The notes below the pieces were generated by a model. That model did no database searches and was not told the DNA's origin. It worked only from the letters and a program-made list of their open reading frames with translations. A stretch of DNA of 64,000 bases, taken from positions 2,418,001 to 2,482,000 of the forward strand of contig NZ_CP186540.1 in NCBI RefSeq assembly GCF_049389645.1, in the 5' to 3' direction. The position numbers and the translations under genes were made by a program. Below, piece after piece: positions 35,146 to 44,323 of the stretch (position 1 is the first letter of the stretch; each line of letters begins with the position of its first letter). The DNA comes from Alkalibacterium sp049389645 (GTDB lineage: Bacteria > Bacillota > Bacilli > Lactobacillales > Carnobacteriaceae_A).

Positions 35146-37326
35146 GTGAAAGCACCCAAACAAAATAGAGTCGATAAAAAGAAATCACATATTCCTTTTC
35201 GTTTAAATTTATTGTTTTTTATTGTTTTTCTACTTTTTTCAAGTTTGATTTTACGGTTAGCCTATTTACAAATAGTGCTTGTTGATGATTACCAAGCGGA
35301 AGTGGAACGGACAGAACGGACAACGATTACAGGTAGTGTACCCAGAGGCGAGATTTTTGACGCAAATTTAAATAAACTGGTCGGCAATGAAGCAAGACAT
35401 TCCATCACATATACACGTGGTAAAAACGTACCTGCCAGACAGATGGCGAAGGTTGCGTATGACATAGCTGATTATATTTCGATGCCTCACACAACAGCAT
35501 TGGATGTTGATAGTAGGTTTGACCTGAGTGAACGTGATCTGAAAGATTATTTTATAGCGATCAACCAGGAAGAAGTCCGCGAACGTTTGTCTGATGAGGA
35601 ATTGCGCTTAGCTGGACCGGAATCTTATCAAGTAATGCTTGATAAGATTTCAATAGATGAAATTAGTTCTTTTGAAGAAAGAGACCTGATATCCGCAGCC
35701 GTATTCAAAAAAATGAATGCCGCTTATTCATTAAGTACAGTTAATGTGAAAAATACAGATGTCACTCAGGAAGAAATCGCACGTGTCAGTGAAAATTTGG
35801 ATAAATTCCCAGGGATCGATATTGGTACAGATTGGGTCAGACATTATCCGGAAGGCGACATGCTTAGTTCGATCATAGGCATTGTATCCAATGAAGAAAG
35901 AGGCGTCCCTGAAGAAGCACTAAAAACGTATCTTGCGAAAGGTTATTCAAGAAATGACCGGGTGGGAACTAGTTATTTAGAAGCTCAGTATGAAACAGTC
36001 TTAAATGGGACCAAATCAAAAATAGAAACAGAAACAAATAACAGTGGAGATATAATCAACCAGATAGAGCAATATTCCGGACATAAAGGCGATAATTTAG
36101 TTCTTACTATGGACATTGACTTTCAGAAAACAGTGGAACAAATTGCTTTAGATTCTTTAGGAGAACGTGAAGGGTTAAGCAATAGTATCTATATCGCAGC
36201 AATAGATCCACGTAATGGTGACATTTTAGCCATGACCGGTAAAGAAGTGGTAGATGGTGAAGTGAAAGATAGAACTTACGGAGTCTTTTTCGACAATTTC
36301 AACATGGGATCCTCTGTTAAAGGTGCTACCATTTTGTCGGCGTATATGGATGGTGTACTGGACAGCAGTAATAATGTTATCGTTGACCAACCTTTACAAC
36401 TTAGTGGTTCTAAATCTATCTCATCTGTATTCAACAGGTTCGGATCAGAGGCGGTAAATGATATCACAGCCCTGGAAGTGTCTTCAAACGTCTATATGTC
36501 AAGACTTGCCATGCGGATGGGTGGCGAATGGGACTACACAAGCAGTATGACACTGAATATTGATGCACAGGACTTACTGGATAAACAGCGTAAGTACTTT
36601 AACCAGTTTGGTCTGGGTGTCCCTACAGGTATCGACTTGCCGAATGAATCGATTGGCCTTGAAGGTGATCCGACAAATCCGGGTGAGGGCTTATACTTCT
36701 CTTTCGGACAGTATGATACGTATACAACACTTCAACTGCTGCAATACTCTTCAATCATTGCAAACGGAGGCACACGTATTGCGCCAAGACTAGTTTCTGA
36801 GGTTCGTGATACAAATACTGAAACTGGTAGTGTGGGTGCACTCAAAACAGAAATACAGCCTAGAATATTGAATACGCTTGACGTGTCTGAGACGGCAATG
36901 GAACGTGTGCAACAAGGGTTTTATGCAGCCGTTAATGGAGATAGAGGAAGCGCAAGAAACATTTTAGGTGGCACACCTTATGTCTCTGCGGGTAAAACGG
37001 GTACAGCTCAAGCCGCTTACTGGGACGATGATTTAAAAAGAACGACTGTTGAAGTAACGAATTTAACTTATGTCGGTTATGCGCCTTATGACGATCCTGA
37101 AATAGCCATCGCGGTTGTCGTACCTAACTTACCGTCATCTAGCTCAGAACGGTCAAATAGAGAAAACCTGAATGCTTCTCGTCGTGTTCTAGACGCTTAT
37201 TTTAAAGCTGGAGAATTTAAAGAAGAGTCATCCGGAGAATCATTAGAAACAGTGGGTGACTTAGTTGATGAAGCGGAAGATTTTGCTGAAGAAGAAAATA
37301 CAACAGAAGATGATTTGGAAGAATAA
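35146..37326 (+). CDS. Class B penicillin-binding protein (PBP2/PBP2B-type transpeptidase)
   Basis: A 726-residue membrane protein with one N-terminal transmembrane helix (about residues 20-44), a dimerisation (pedestal) domain and a transpeptidase domain. Active-site motifs are S389SVK392 (nucleophile and base), S446SN448 and K617TG619. It cross-links peptidoglycan, either at the septum or in elongation; its lone position outside the dcw cluster fits PBP2b-like proteins of Lactobacillales. The last 35 residues are very acidic. The GTG start follows TAGGAGG. Confidence 0.9.
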   Translation: MKAPKQNRVDKKKSHIPFRLNLLFFIVFLLFSSLILRLAYLQIVLVDDYQAEVERTERTTITGSVPRGEIFDANLNKLVGNEARHSITYTRGKNVPARQMAKVAYDIADYISMPHTTALDVDSRFDLSERDLKDYFIAINQEEVRERLSDEELRLAGPESYQVMLDKISIDEISSFEERDLISAAVFKKMNAAYSLSTVNVKNTDVTQEEIARVSENLDKFPGIDIGTDWVRHYPEGDMLSSIIGIVSNEERGVPEEALKTYLAKGYSRNDRVGTSYLEAQYETVLNGTKSKIETETNNSGDIINQIEQYSGHKGDNLVLTMDIDFQKTVEQIALDSLGEREGLSNSIYIAAIDPRNGDILAMTGKEVVDGEVKDRTYGVFFDNFNMGSSVKGATILSAYMDGVLDSSNNVIVDQPLQLSGSKSISSVFNRFGSEAVNDITALEVSSNVYMSRLAMRMGGEWDYTSSMTLNIDAQDLLDKQRKYFNQFGLGVPTGIDLPNESIGLEGDPTNPGEGLYFSFGQYDTYTTLQLLQYSSIIANGGTRIAPRLVSEVRDTNTETGSVGALKTEIQPRILNTLDVSETAMERVQQGFYAAVNGDRGSARNILGGTPYVSAGKTGTAQAAYWDDDLKRTTVEVTNLTYVGYAPYDDPEIAIAVVVPNLPSSSSERSNRENLNASRRVLDAYFKAGEFKEESSGESLETVGDLVDEAEDFAEEENTTEDDLEE

Positions 37327-37340
37327 TCTTAAATATTAAA

Positions 37341-37377
37341 AAAGGTCAGCTACGGTTCGTTTGTAGCTGATCTTTTT
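37341..37377 (+). terminator. Terminator of the PBP gene
   Basis: AAAGGTCAGCTAC and GTAGCTGATCTTT pair with one G-U; T5 follows. Confidence 0.8.
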
Positions 37378-37383
37378 CTGCAT

Positions 37384-37425
37384 AAAAAGAAGGAAGACAA
37401 AAGCTAATAGCTTTTGTCTTCCTTC
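37384..37425 (-). terminator. rpmG terminator
   Basis: GAAGGAAGACAAAAGCT and its exact reverse complement are separated by 3 nt. On the minus strand T5 follows the hairpin. Confidence 0.85.
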
Positions 37426-37443
37426 AATCATTTATTTTGAAAC

Positions 37444-37593
37444 TTATTTTGTCTCGCGATGCAAAGTTAATTTGCGTTCACGTGGGCAATATTTTTTAAT
37501 TTCTAAACGTTCAGTATTGTTACGTTTATTTTTAGATGTTAAGTAGTTGCGTTCTTTGCATTCTGTACATTCTAAGGTTACGTTTACTCGCAT
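37444..37593 (-). CDS. rpmG: Ribosomal protein bL33
   Basis: A 49-residue ribosomal protein: MRVNVTLECTECKERNYLTSK then KNKRNNTERLEIKKYCPRERK and LTLHRETK. The start is set by GGGAGGG; the longer frame upstream is ignored. The first zinc pair CTEC is intact, but the second is CPRE with only one Cys, so it is between the zinc-binding (C+) and zinc-free (C-) forms. Zinc regulation of paralogues is known in the phylum; zur lies at 47364. Confidence 0.93.
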   Translation of the reverse strand: MRVNVTLECTECKERNYLTSKNKRNNTERLEIKKYCPRERKLTLHRETK

Positions 37594-37840
37594 GATTGTC
37601 CCTCCCAATATTCCTGTTTTGAAGGCTATCAAACATGTTTGGTGTCTAGCCTTTCGCCTTGACTAGAATACCATGATTTTACTAAAAATGCCAATCTTTT
37701 TTATAAAATTTTTATTTTTTTATAAAGAGGATCTGGTTTGCTACCAGATATCGATCAGATTATTAGGAAACCTTTTCGTTTCTAAAAAAATGTGATACTA
37801 TTTTAGAGGCGCTTTATATTTAAAAGAGAGAAGGGTATGT

Positions 37841-38200
37841 ATGGAATTATGGATGGTAGCTAGTGTGCTTTTCGGATCAGCAGTGCTTGTGTTTATTTAT
37901 TCATTTACACAAAAACAGGAAAAAGAACAAGCTTATAAAGAACTCGAAGATTTCTCGCTGACAGTCACTAGAACGGTTTACGATTTAAGTGAACGGGTGA
38001 AGACCTTGGAAACTGAGTTGCAAGTAGATGATCAGGAAGATGATCTACACAAACAAGTTACACAATTAAACAAAGACAACATCATTACGCTGTTCACGAA
38101 AGGTTTTTCAACAGAAACCATTTCCAAACAGCTGCGAATTGCTTCCGCTTCAGTTCAAGAAATCATTGATTCATATATCGAAGAAGGCATTCGAGCATAA
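37841..38200 (+). CDS. Small membrane-anchored coiled-coil protein, unknown
   Basis: Not recognised. A 119-residue protein: N-terminal transmembrane helix (about residues 5-20), a coiled-coil-like charged stretch (about 25-80), then a C-terminal segment KGFSTETISKQLRIASASVQ that looks like a helix-turn-helix. The layout resembles SwrB-like proteins of Bacillus, but no motility genes are present and the similarity is only general. It lies 27 bp before the next gene and probably shares its transcript. Confidence 0.6.
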   Translation: MELWMVASVLFGSAVLVFIYSFTQKQEKEQAYKELEDFSLTVTRTVYDLSERVKTLETELQVDDQEDDLHKQVTQLNKDNIITLFTKGFSTETISKQLRIASASVQEIIDSYIEEGIRA

Positions 38201-38227
38201 ATTACATATAGAAGGTGGAGAAGCGTT

Positions 38228-38761
38228 ATGTCAAGAAAGACAAGCCGGATACTGGCACTGGGGTTGCTCACGGCCAGTATAATGGTCATGGGAATGGATT
38301 TAGCGGCTCCGAGTCAAATTAAAGCTACTCAAGCAGAGTCATCAGAATCTTTATTAGAAACTGTGTTGGAACTCGAGAATAAAATCGATGAACTAGAAGC
38401 AGAAAATGTGCGTTTAAACGATGGACTTAATCGTTTGTCTGAAGGATACTCCGAGACACTGGCTCTATCAGACTTAGAAGAAAACCCGGAAAGCGATAGC
38501 GACAACGGAGCAGACGGTGAGGAAGATACTGAAAAAACAGCGACAGAAGAAGATGTACGTGAATTCACTATTACTGTGAGAGAAGACGAACCTAGCAGTG
38601 TCGTGGCCGAACAATTAGCGTATTTCGGGATTATCGATGACCGTTATGCCTTTAATGACTTTTTGGAAAATAACGACTATGCTAAAAAAGTGCGTCCGGG
38701 GAATTATGTTGTGAATTCAAAAATGACTGATACCGAATTAGCTCAAGCTATTGTTAGATGA
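38228..38761 (+). CDS. Secreted or anchored protein with MltG/LysM-like C-terminal domain
   Basis: A 177-residue protein. A signal sequence or anchor spans residues about 8-27, followed by a coiled coil (ELENKIDELEAENVRLNDGL), an acidic linker and a C-terminal domain from about residue 115 (EPSSVVAEQLAYFGIIDDRY, RPGNYVVNSKMTDTELAQAI). That end resembles the LysM-like domain at the front of MltG lytic transglycosylases, but the catalytic part is missing. It may bind the wall. AGGTGGAG precedes the start. Confidence 0.6.
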   Translation: MSRKTSRILALGLLTASIMVMGMDLAAPSQIKATQAESSESLLETVLELENKIDELEAENVRLNDGLNRLSEGYSETLALSDLEENPESDSDNGADGEEDTEKTATEEDVREFTITVREDEPSSVVAEQLAYFGIIDDRYAFNDFLENNDYAKKVRPGNYVVNSKMTDTELAQAIVR

Positions 38762-38838
38762 TTTTAAGAGCTTATTTTTGTAAAACGATTTCTTTCCTTT
38801 AAAATAATAGTATACGATACTATAAGGAGAGAATACTG

Positions 38839-39162
38839 ATGGAATTAACTAAAATCACATTGACAAGTGGGGCCACATATATGGTTAACCACTCTCCAGA
38901 AGAGGTTTATAAGCGAGTCGCTCATTCAGATGGAAAACCTGAGAATCACATTCAGCTTTTCACTCTGGAAAGAGGTCAGGACATTTATATTAATACGACA
39001 TATATCCTGTCGATCGAAACGGTCAGCTCATATATGACTCATGACAAGCACGAAAACAATGAGGGAAATACATCGGACAGAACGGAAGACAATAAGAGGA
39101 TCAAGGATAATCTGGACGCTGTAAAAGAATTTAAAGAAGACCTTGATGGAAACATGGAATAA
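38839..39162 (+). CDS. Small protein of unknown function
   Basis: Not recognised. A 107-residue soluble protein. The first 60 residues are beta-rich (ITLTSGATYMVNHSPEE, LERGQDIYINTTYILSIE), which could form a small barrel; the rest is a charged, probably disordered tail. It has a good ribosome site (AAGGAGAG) and a TATACT-like box upstream at about 38809, so it is probably real. It sits between the wall-binding protein gene and the rhomboid gene. Confidence 0.5.
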   Translation: MELTKITLTSGATYMVNHSPEEVYKRVAHSDGKPENHIQLFTLERGQDIYINTTYILSIETVSSYMTHDKHENNEGNTSDRTEDNKRIKDNLDAVKEFKEDLDGNME

Positions 39163-39324
39163 TATCTTCACCTATCTAAGTTTAAATGTATTAAAATGTT
39201 CAGCCGACCGGGTTGGCTTTTAGACGATAAACTTAGATATTTTTGTGGAAATTTAATTAGTGATTGGGTCGGTGTATAAGGATATGCTATACTGTTTAAA
39301 GAATGCAACAAGGGAGAGTAAAAA

Positions 39325-40035
39325 GTGGATTATAAAACAAAATTAAAACTTCAAAGATGGAAAAATGGACCATTTATCGCATATTCCATTCTAGCTGTAA
39401 CCGGCGTAATGTTTTTGCTCCAGGAAATTTTAGGCGGAAGTACCAATATGGAAACACTAGTTTTTTTGGGCGCAAAAGTTAATTTTCTTATTGTCTCAGG
39501 CGACTGGTATCGATTGATCACACCTATGTTTCTTCACATCGGCTTGATGCATTTAGTATTCAATGCCTTGATCATTTATTTTTTAGGTATTCAATTGGAG
39601 ACGATTTTTGGACACTGGCGCTTTTTTGCCTTGTATTTTTTAAGTGGAATCGCGGGCAATGCGACAAGTTTTGCTTTCAATTCGAGTATTTCAGCTGGAG
39701 CAAGTACGGCAATTTTTGGACTTTTCGGTTCAACGCTAGTGCTTGTGAAACTTTATCCGGGTCATCCTCAAATCAAAGCAATGGCTAAGAATTTTTCACT
39801 CTTGATTATTCTGAACCTCGTTTTTGGTCTATTTAGCCCGAATATCGATATGGCTGGGCACGTTGGGGGATTAGTTGGGGGTTATATTGTAACCTTTGCT
39901 TTATCGACACCACGAGCATGGAAAACAAATAAAAAGCAGCAATTGAGTTATGCTTTACTGTTTGTCGGGATGATCATTCTGTTGATTGTCATTGGTTTCA
40001 GTCGCTATAACAGTATAGTTAATTTATTTTCTTAA
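39325..40035 (+). CDS. Rhomboid family intramembrane serine protease
   Basis: A 236-residue protein with six or seven transmembrane helices. The catalytic serine lies in GASTAIFGLFG and the histidine in MAGHVGGLVGG; HIGLMHLVFNALI carries the conserved His and Asn. Most rhomboids have GxSG, here the residue after Ser is Thr. These enzymes cut transmembrane segments. It lies 27 bp before glcK, as yqgP and glcK are linked in Bacillus; the intervening small yqgQ gene is absent. Confidence 0.88.
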   Translation: MDYKTKLKLQRWKNGPFIAYSILAVTGVMFLLQEILGGSTNMETLVFLGAKVNFLIVSGDWYRLITPMFLHIGLMHLVFNALIIYFLGIQLETIFGHWRFFALYFLSGIAGNATSFAFNSSISAGASTAIFGLFGSTLVLVKLYPGHPQIKAMAKNFSLLIILNLVFGLFSPNIDMAGHVGGLVGGYIVTFALSTPRAWKTNKKQQLSYALLFVGMIILLIVIGFSRYNSIVNLFS

Positions 40036-40062
40036 AAATCAACAGTTAATGGAGGAGAAAGT

Positions 40063-41046
40063 ATGCAAAATAAAAATATAATTGGTATTGACTTAGGTGG
40101 GACTACAATAAAATTTGCCATCGTGACACGTGCGGGTATTATTTTAGACAAATGGAGTATCGGTACGGATATATCTGATGAAGGAAGCCATATCACCCCG
40201 TCGATCATTCAGTCCATTACGCAGCACATGAAGGGAAACAATCTGCAGGCAAGTGATTTCTTAGGTATCGGCATGGGTTCTCCGGGTACGGTCAATAAGA
40301 GCAAAGGAACCGTTATCGGCGCTTATAACTTGAACTGGAAAACTGAACAGCCCTTACAGGAAATGATAGAAGGCGCAACCAATATACCATTATTTATCGA
40401 CAATGATGCCAACGTGGCAGCTCTGGGTGAAAAATGGATCGGTGCCGGTAATGACGAACCGAACGTAGTCTTTATCACTTTGGGTACGGGTGTTGGTGGA
40501 GGCGTAATTGCGAACGGCGACTTGATCCACGGCGCAATCGGCGCAGCTGGAGAAATTGGTCATATCACCATCGATCCTCACGGTTATAAATGCACCTGTG
40601 GTAAAAACGGCTGTCTAGAAACAGTAGCCAGTGCCACTGGGATCGTTCGTGTAGCAAAAGACAAGGCAGCTGCTTTTGAACAGGATACCCCGCTTAAACA
40701 AGCTATTCTAGCCGGTGAAATCGTCGATGCCAAAGCTATTATGGATGCTGCCAAAGAAGGCGACGCATACGGTATCGCTATTACCGACGAAATCAGTGAC
40801 TACTTAGGCCTGGCTTGCGGGAATATTGCCAACATACTTAATCCATCTACGATTGTAATTGGTGGTGGAGTTTCTAAAGCGGGAGAATTTTTAGCTGAAC
40901 GTGTGCGAAAACAATTTGCCGTCTATGCTTTCCCGACCATCCGTGAAAGTACAAATATAAGAATTGCCGAGTTGGGCAATGATGCGGGAGTCATTGGAGC
41001 AAGTTCTCTGGTTATAAATGAATCCATCCATCAGTCAAATCACTAA
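40063..41046 (+). CDS. glcK: ROK-family glucokinase
   Basis: A 327-residue cytoplasmic kinase that phosphorylates glucose to glucose-6-phosphate with ATP. The phosphate loop is GIDLGGTTIKFA, the sugar site is AAGEIGHITIDPHG and the ROK zinc motif is CTCGKNGCLE. The length is standard. GGAGGAG precedes the start. Together with zwf and the phosphohexomutase in this window it feeds glucose-6-phosphate into central metabolism. Confidence 0.94.
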   Translation: MQNKNIIGIDLGGTTIKFAIVTRAGIILDKWSIGTDISDEGSHITPSIIQSITQHMKGNNLQASDFLGIGMGSPGTVNKSKGTVIGAYNLNWKTEQPLQEMIEGATNIPLFIDNDANVAALGEKWIGAGNDEPNVVFITLGTGVGGGVIANGDLIHGAIGAAGEIGHITIDPHGYKCTCGKNGCLETVASATGIVRVAKDKAAAFEQDTPLKQAILAGEIVDAKAIMDAAKEGDAYGIAITDEISDYLGLACGNIANILNPSTIVIGGGVSKAGEFLAERVRKQFAVYAFPTIRESTNIRIAELGNDAGVIGASSLVINESIHQSNH

Positions 41047-41109
41047 CAGCTTAATCCCTTTATATGTTAAAATAATGCCATAATCAATAACATTAAAGAG
41101 GTGATGACA

Positions 41110-42228
41110 ATGTTGAAAAAGAGATCACACAATAGTTATGTGACTTTTCTTTTACTTTGTTGTTGCCTTTTTTTGTTTGCTTGTCAGAGTGGTTCAAACA
41201 ATGCAGATGAACGAACTGTTCCCCCGGATAAAAGTGAAAACATCTCACTCACACCACTAGACATCCAATATGAATCTTTTCAGAAAGTTATTGGCTGGTT
41301 GACTGAAGAAGAAATTCTTATTCATGTCGGCAACACTGAGGGTCATGAACTTCTCACTCACAATATTTTTTCAGGTGAAAAAAATACAATTTACACTGAA
41401 AAGACATCCATCCTCTCAGTAAAAATCAATCAATCAAGAGACAAGATTTTACTTCAAGAAGTAAGTGAGACCCTCTCACGGCTGACAGTGATTACGACTG
41501 ATGGCTTGACTGTTCAAACTACCCCCTTCGATTATTCAAGTTATGTTACCCTCGATTGGAATCCTACCGACAATAATACCGTCTTTATCTCTCATTATAG
41601 TTTTGACCAGGTAACAGAATCCGAAATGATTCACGTTTACGTCTGGACGATCGATGAGAACACCCTTACCACTAGAGACATTCCGTCTTTATCCCCTAAA
41701 TGGTACTCTGCTAATGTTTATTTATATATTGACGAACTTCACACTGATGCTTTGTATATCGGCGATATAAGGGAAGACCGGGAGGATATGCTGCTTAATA
41801 TGGATATATCCGACTTTTTCTTAAGCGAAGATACGTTTCTTGGCATCGTTGAATCCGATATTCAGGATAACTTGGTCCATCTCTTTCATGAGTATCCTTT
41901 TTTAGTGGGAGATAAGGTCTTAAGCATTCCGAAAGTTACAATAAACGATTATCCAGTTAAACCTCATCTCACGCAGGCAACGCGCAATGGTAGAATATAT
42001 GGGGTCATTCCTGAGTATTCATTTGCTTTGGAAGAAGATTTAGGTAATTTCAGTTTGTCTTACTTGGATTTTGAAAATGAAGAAATTAAAGAAGTGATGG
42101 AATTACCCGAAGATGCCCCGATCGCACTGAGTCCCTCCGAAGACTATCTGCTTTACGGCTGGCGTTTAGAATATATAATAACGCTCTCTGAACCACGAAT
42201 GATCCCATTATTGGAAGAGTTTGACTAA
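41110..42228 (+). CDS. Lipoprotein with YqgU-like beta-propeller
   Basis: A 372-residue lipoprotein. The ATG at 41110 follows the near-ideal ribosome site AAAGAGGTGAT; GTG and ATG at 41101 and 41104 lie inside that site. The signal peptide ends in the lipobox LFACQ, so the mature protein is lipid-anchored on the outer face. Repeats such as FQKVIGWLTEEEILIHVG, LDWNPTDNNTVFISH and LSPSEDYLLYGW suggest a bladed propeller, as in the Bacillus YqgU family near glcK. No enzymatic residues were recognised. Confidence 0.7.
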   Translation: MLKKRSHNSYVTFLLLCCCLFLFACQSGSNNADERTVPPDKSENISLTPLDIQYESFQKVIGWLTEEEILIHVGNTEGHELLTHNIFSGEKNTIYTEKTSILSVKINQSRDKILLQEVSETLSRLTVITTDGLTVQTTPFDYSSYVTLDWNPTDNNTVFISHYSFDQVTESEMIHVYVWTIDENTLTTRDIPSLSPKWYSANVYLYIDELHTDALYIGDIREDREDMLLNMDISDFFLSEDTFLGIVESDIQDNLVHLFHEYPFLVGDKVLSIPKVTINDYPVKPHLTQATRNGRIYGVIPEYSFALEEDLGNFSLSYLDFENEEIKEVMELPEDAPIALSPSEDYLLYGWRLEYIITLSEPRMIPLLEEFD

Positions 42229-42297
42229 ATTTAGACTAGAAAATTATCATAGAGTACTGTAAACTGTAGTATGAATAGAAAAGAGAGGGAGTTTGCT

Positions 42298-42702
42298 TTG
42301 GATACATGGACAATTGTAACAATTATTTTGTGGGTTGTAATTATTGGGTATGCTGCGTATGAGCTTTATTTATACTTTCAAAGAAAAAAAGCGGCAACGC
42401 CTTTGGACAATGAAGCATTTAAAAAAGACATGCGTCGCGCTCAAATCGTGGATGTGAGAGAGAAAGACACATTCAATGCCGGTCACATCTTAGGAGCGCG
42501 AAACATTCCATATTCTCAATTAAAACAGCGTGCTGCGGAATTGAGAACAGATCAACCTATCTACTTATACGATGACAAGAAAACATTGAGTTATCGTGCT
42601 GCGATCCTATTGAGAAAAAATGGGTTTGAAGATTTATATGTCCTTCAAGAAGGTTACTCCGGTTGGGACGGAAAAATAAAACGCAAAAAAACATTAGACT
42701 AA
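42298..42702 (+). CDS. Membrane-anchored rhodanese-like protein, catalytic Cys replaced
   Basis: A 134-residue protein if it starts at TTG 42298, which has GAGAGGG 8 bp upstream; the ATG at 42271 has no ribosome site. One transmembrane helix (about residues 4-24) is followed by a rhodanese domain (QIVDVREKDTFNAGHILGARNIP). The active-site loop, usually YCxxGxRS, reads YLYDDKKTLSYRA with Asp for Cys, so sulfurtransferase activity is unlikely. Similar YqhL proteins occur near glcK in Firmicutes. Confidence 0.8.
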   Translation: MDTWTIVTIILWVVIIGYAAYELYLYFQRKKAATPLDNEAFKKDMRRAQIVDVREKDTFNAGHILGARNIPYSQLKQRAAELRTDQPIYLYDDKKTLSYRAAILLRKNGFEDLYVLQEGYSGWDGKIKRKKTLD

Positions 42703-42759
42703 TTTCGTCGAATGACTTGATTAATTTCATGGTTTTTACCATAATTTAATAAGATGATA

Positions 42760-42788
42760 AAAGGGAATCTCAAAGATTTCCTTTTTTT
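42760..42788 (+). terminator. Terminator after the rhodanese-like gene
   Basis: GGGAATCT and AGATTTCC pair around CAA, then T7. Confidence 0.7.
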
Positions 42789-42791
42789 ATT

Positions 42792-42825
42792 AGTCTATCC
42801 GAGACTGATAATACACGTTTATACT
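42792..42825 (+). promoter_or_regulatory. Promoter and dyad before the MFS gene
   Basis: TATACT at 42820-42825, preceded by the small inverted repeat AGTCT-ATCCG-AGACT (42793-42807) where a -35 would be. It could be an operator, but no regulator gene is adjacent. Confidence 0.35.
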
Positions 42826-42844
42826 AAAAAGAGGGAGTCTCCAC

Positions 42845-44323
42845 GTGAACATCAAACAAACCAAAATAGCTAAAGTTGCGATAACGGCCTTAGTTAAACA
42901 GCTGGACCGTAGAGATAACAACGAAGTGCCTACCGCTCTAGTATATACAGCCTTATTTATGGGGTCGCTTATGGTCATCATAAACCAGACAGCCATAAAA
43001 ACGGCTTTACCGACAATGATCATTGATCTGGATGTATCACCCTCAATTGGTCAATGGACAGTTTCTGGGTATACTCTAGTGAAAGGTATAATGGTTCCGA
43101 TCACTGCCTTCGCCATGAATAAATTTCGATCGAGAAATTTATTCGTGCTGATGATGATGATTTTTGGCCTGGGCTCATTGATTGCAGCTTCAGGCATAAA
43201 TTTCTATGTCGTCTTATTGGGGACCCTGATCCAAGGTGTCGGTGCCGGCATGGTTATCCCTTTGATGCAGACGATCATCTTAACTGTTTCACCGATTGAA
43301 CAACGTGGCAGAGCCTTAGGTTTAATGGGAGTTGTCTTGGGATTGGGTCCCACGTTAGGTCCGACGATGGGTGGGTGGATCGTCGACAATCTTTCCTGGC
43401 ACTATATTTTCTACTTTTTGCTCATCGGTTCACTGTTAGTAATTCCACTTGCTTTACTGACACTTACCGATGTACTGCCTATGAGCAATCCAACCCTGGA
43501 CTGGGTGTCGATCAGGCATTCACTCATTGGTTTCGGTCTTTTCCTTTTCGGATTATCCGTTTTGGGATCTCAGGGATTTGATTCACCTATAGCGTGGGGC
43601 GGTATTTTAATTGGTGCACTGTTTATTGTTCTCTTTATTCGGAGAAATCTGAACAGTGATGATCCAATGCTGAATGTATCCTTATTTAAAAATAGGACAT
43701 TCAGTCTGTCCGTCATTATCGCAATGCTGGGGCTCATGGTTATTACCGGTATTTCAAACATCATGCCCATGTATGTTCAAACTGTGCTCGGTCGATCAGC
43801 CACTTTATCCGGTTTGATCGTTTTGCCCGGGGGCATGCTGAAAGCATTTATTTCACCGGCCACCGGCAACTTTTACGATAAATATGGGGTGAAGGTGATT
43901 GGCCCCTTAGGCGGCGCGATTCTCTTTGTCGGCACACTCTTATTGGCCTTTGTATCTACTTCAACACCTATATGGTTGATTATTGGAATGTACCTATTCT
44001 TGTCACTCGGTTTCGGGATTTTCAACATTCCGATCACTACTGCCGGCATGAATGCATTAGCTGATGAAGACATGGGGCATGCGACTTCTGCAAGACAAAC
44101 GGTCAGACAGATCGGATCAAGTTTCGCTATTACACTTGTGTTTACGTCCATGTCTATCGTTTCTTCCTTCGTTAATGCGCCGGCTGCAGATGCTGGCGGA
44201 GGAAAGGTCGACATCGGTATCGAAGGGATCCGGGGCGGTTTTGGAATGGTGGCCTTGCTAGCATTCACCGCATTTATCTTGACCTTCTTCTTAAGAGACA
44301 ACAAACGAAAAGAAACTTTTTGA
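42845..44323 (+). CDS. MFS drug exporter, DHA2 (14-TMS) family
   Basis: A 492-residue integral membrane protein, EmrB/QacA type, with about 14 hydrophobic segments. Motif C-like GVVLGLGPTLGPTMGGWIVD and the N-terminal PTMIIDLDVSPSIGQWTVSGYTL are typical. The GTG start gives a cytoplasmic N-terminus of about 35 residues, longer than usual; starts further in are possible. It probably exports lipophilic or cationic compounds by proton antiport. The substrate is unknown. Confidence 0.88.
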   Translation: MNIKQTKIAKVAITALVKQLDRRDNNEVPTALVYTALFMGSLMVIINQTAIKTALPTMIIDLDVSPSIGQWTVSGYTLVKGIMVPITAFAMNKFRSRNLFVLMMMIFGLGSLIAASGINFYVVLLGTLIQGVGAGMVIPLMQTIILTVSPIEQRGRALGLMGVVLGLGPTLGPTMGGWIVDNLSWHYIFYFLLIGSLLVIPLALLTLTDVLPMSNPTLDWVSIRHSLIGFGLFLFGLSVLGSQGFDSPIAWGGILIGALFIVLFIRRNLNSDDPMLNVSLFKNRTFSLSVIIAMLGLMVITGISNIMPMYVQTVLGRSATLSGLIVLPGGMLKAFISPATGNFYDKYGVKVIGPLGGAILFVGTLLLAFVSTSTPIWLIIGMYLFLSLGFGIFNIPITTAGMNALADEDMGHATSARQTVRQIGSSFAITLVFTSMSIVSSFVNAPAADAGGGKVDIGIEGIRGGFGMVALLAFTAFILTFFLRDNKRKETF

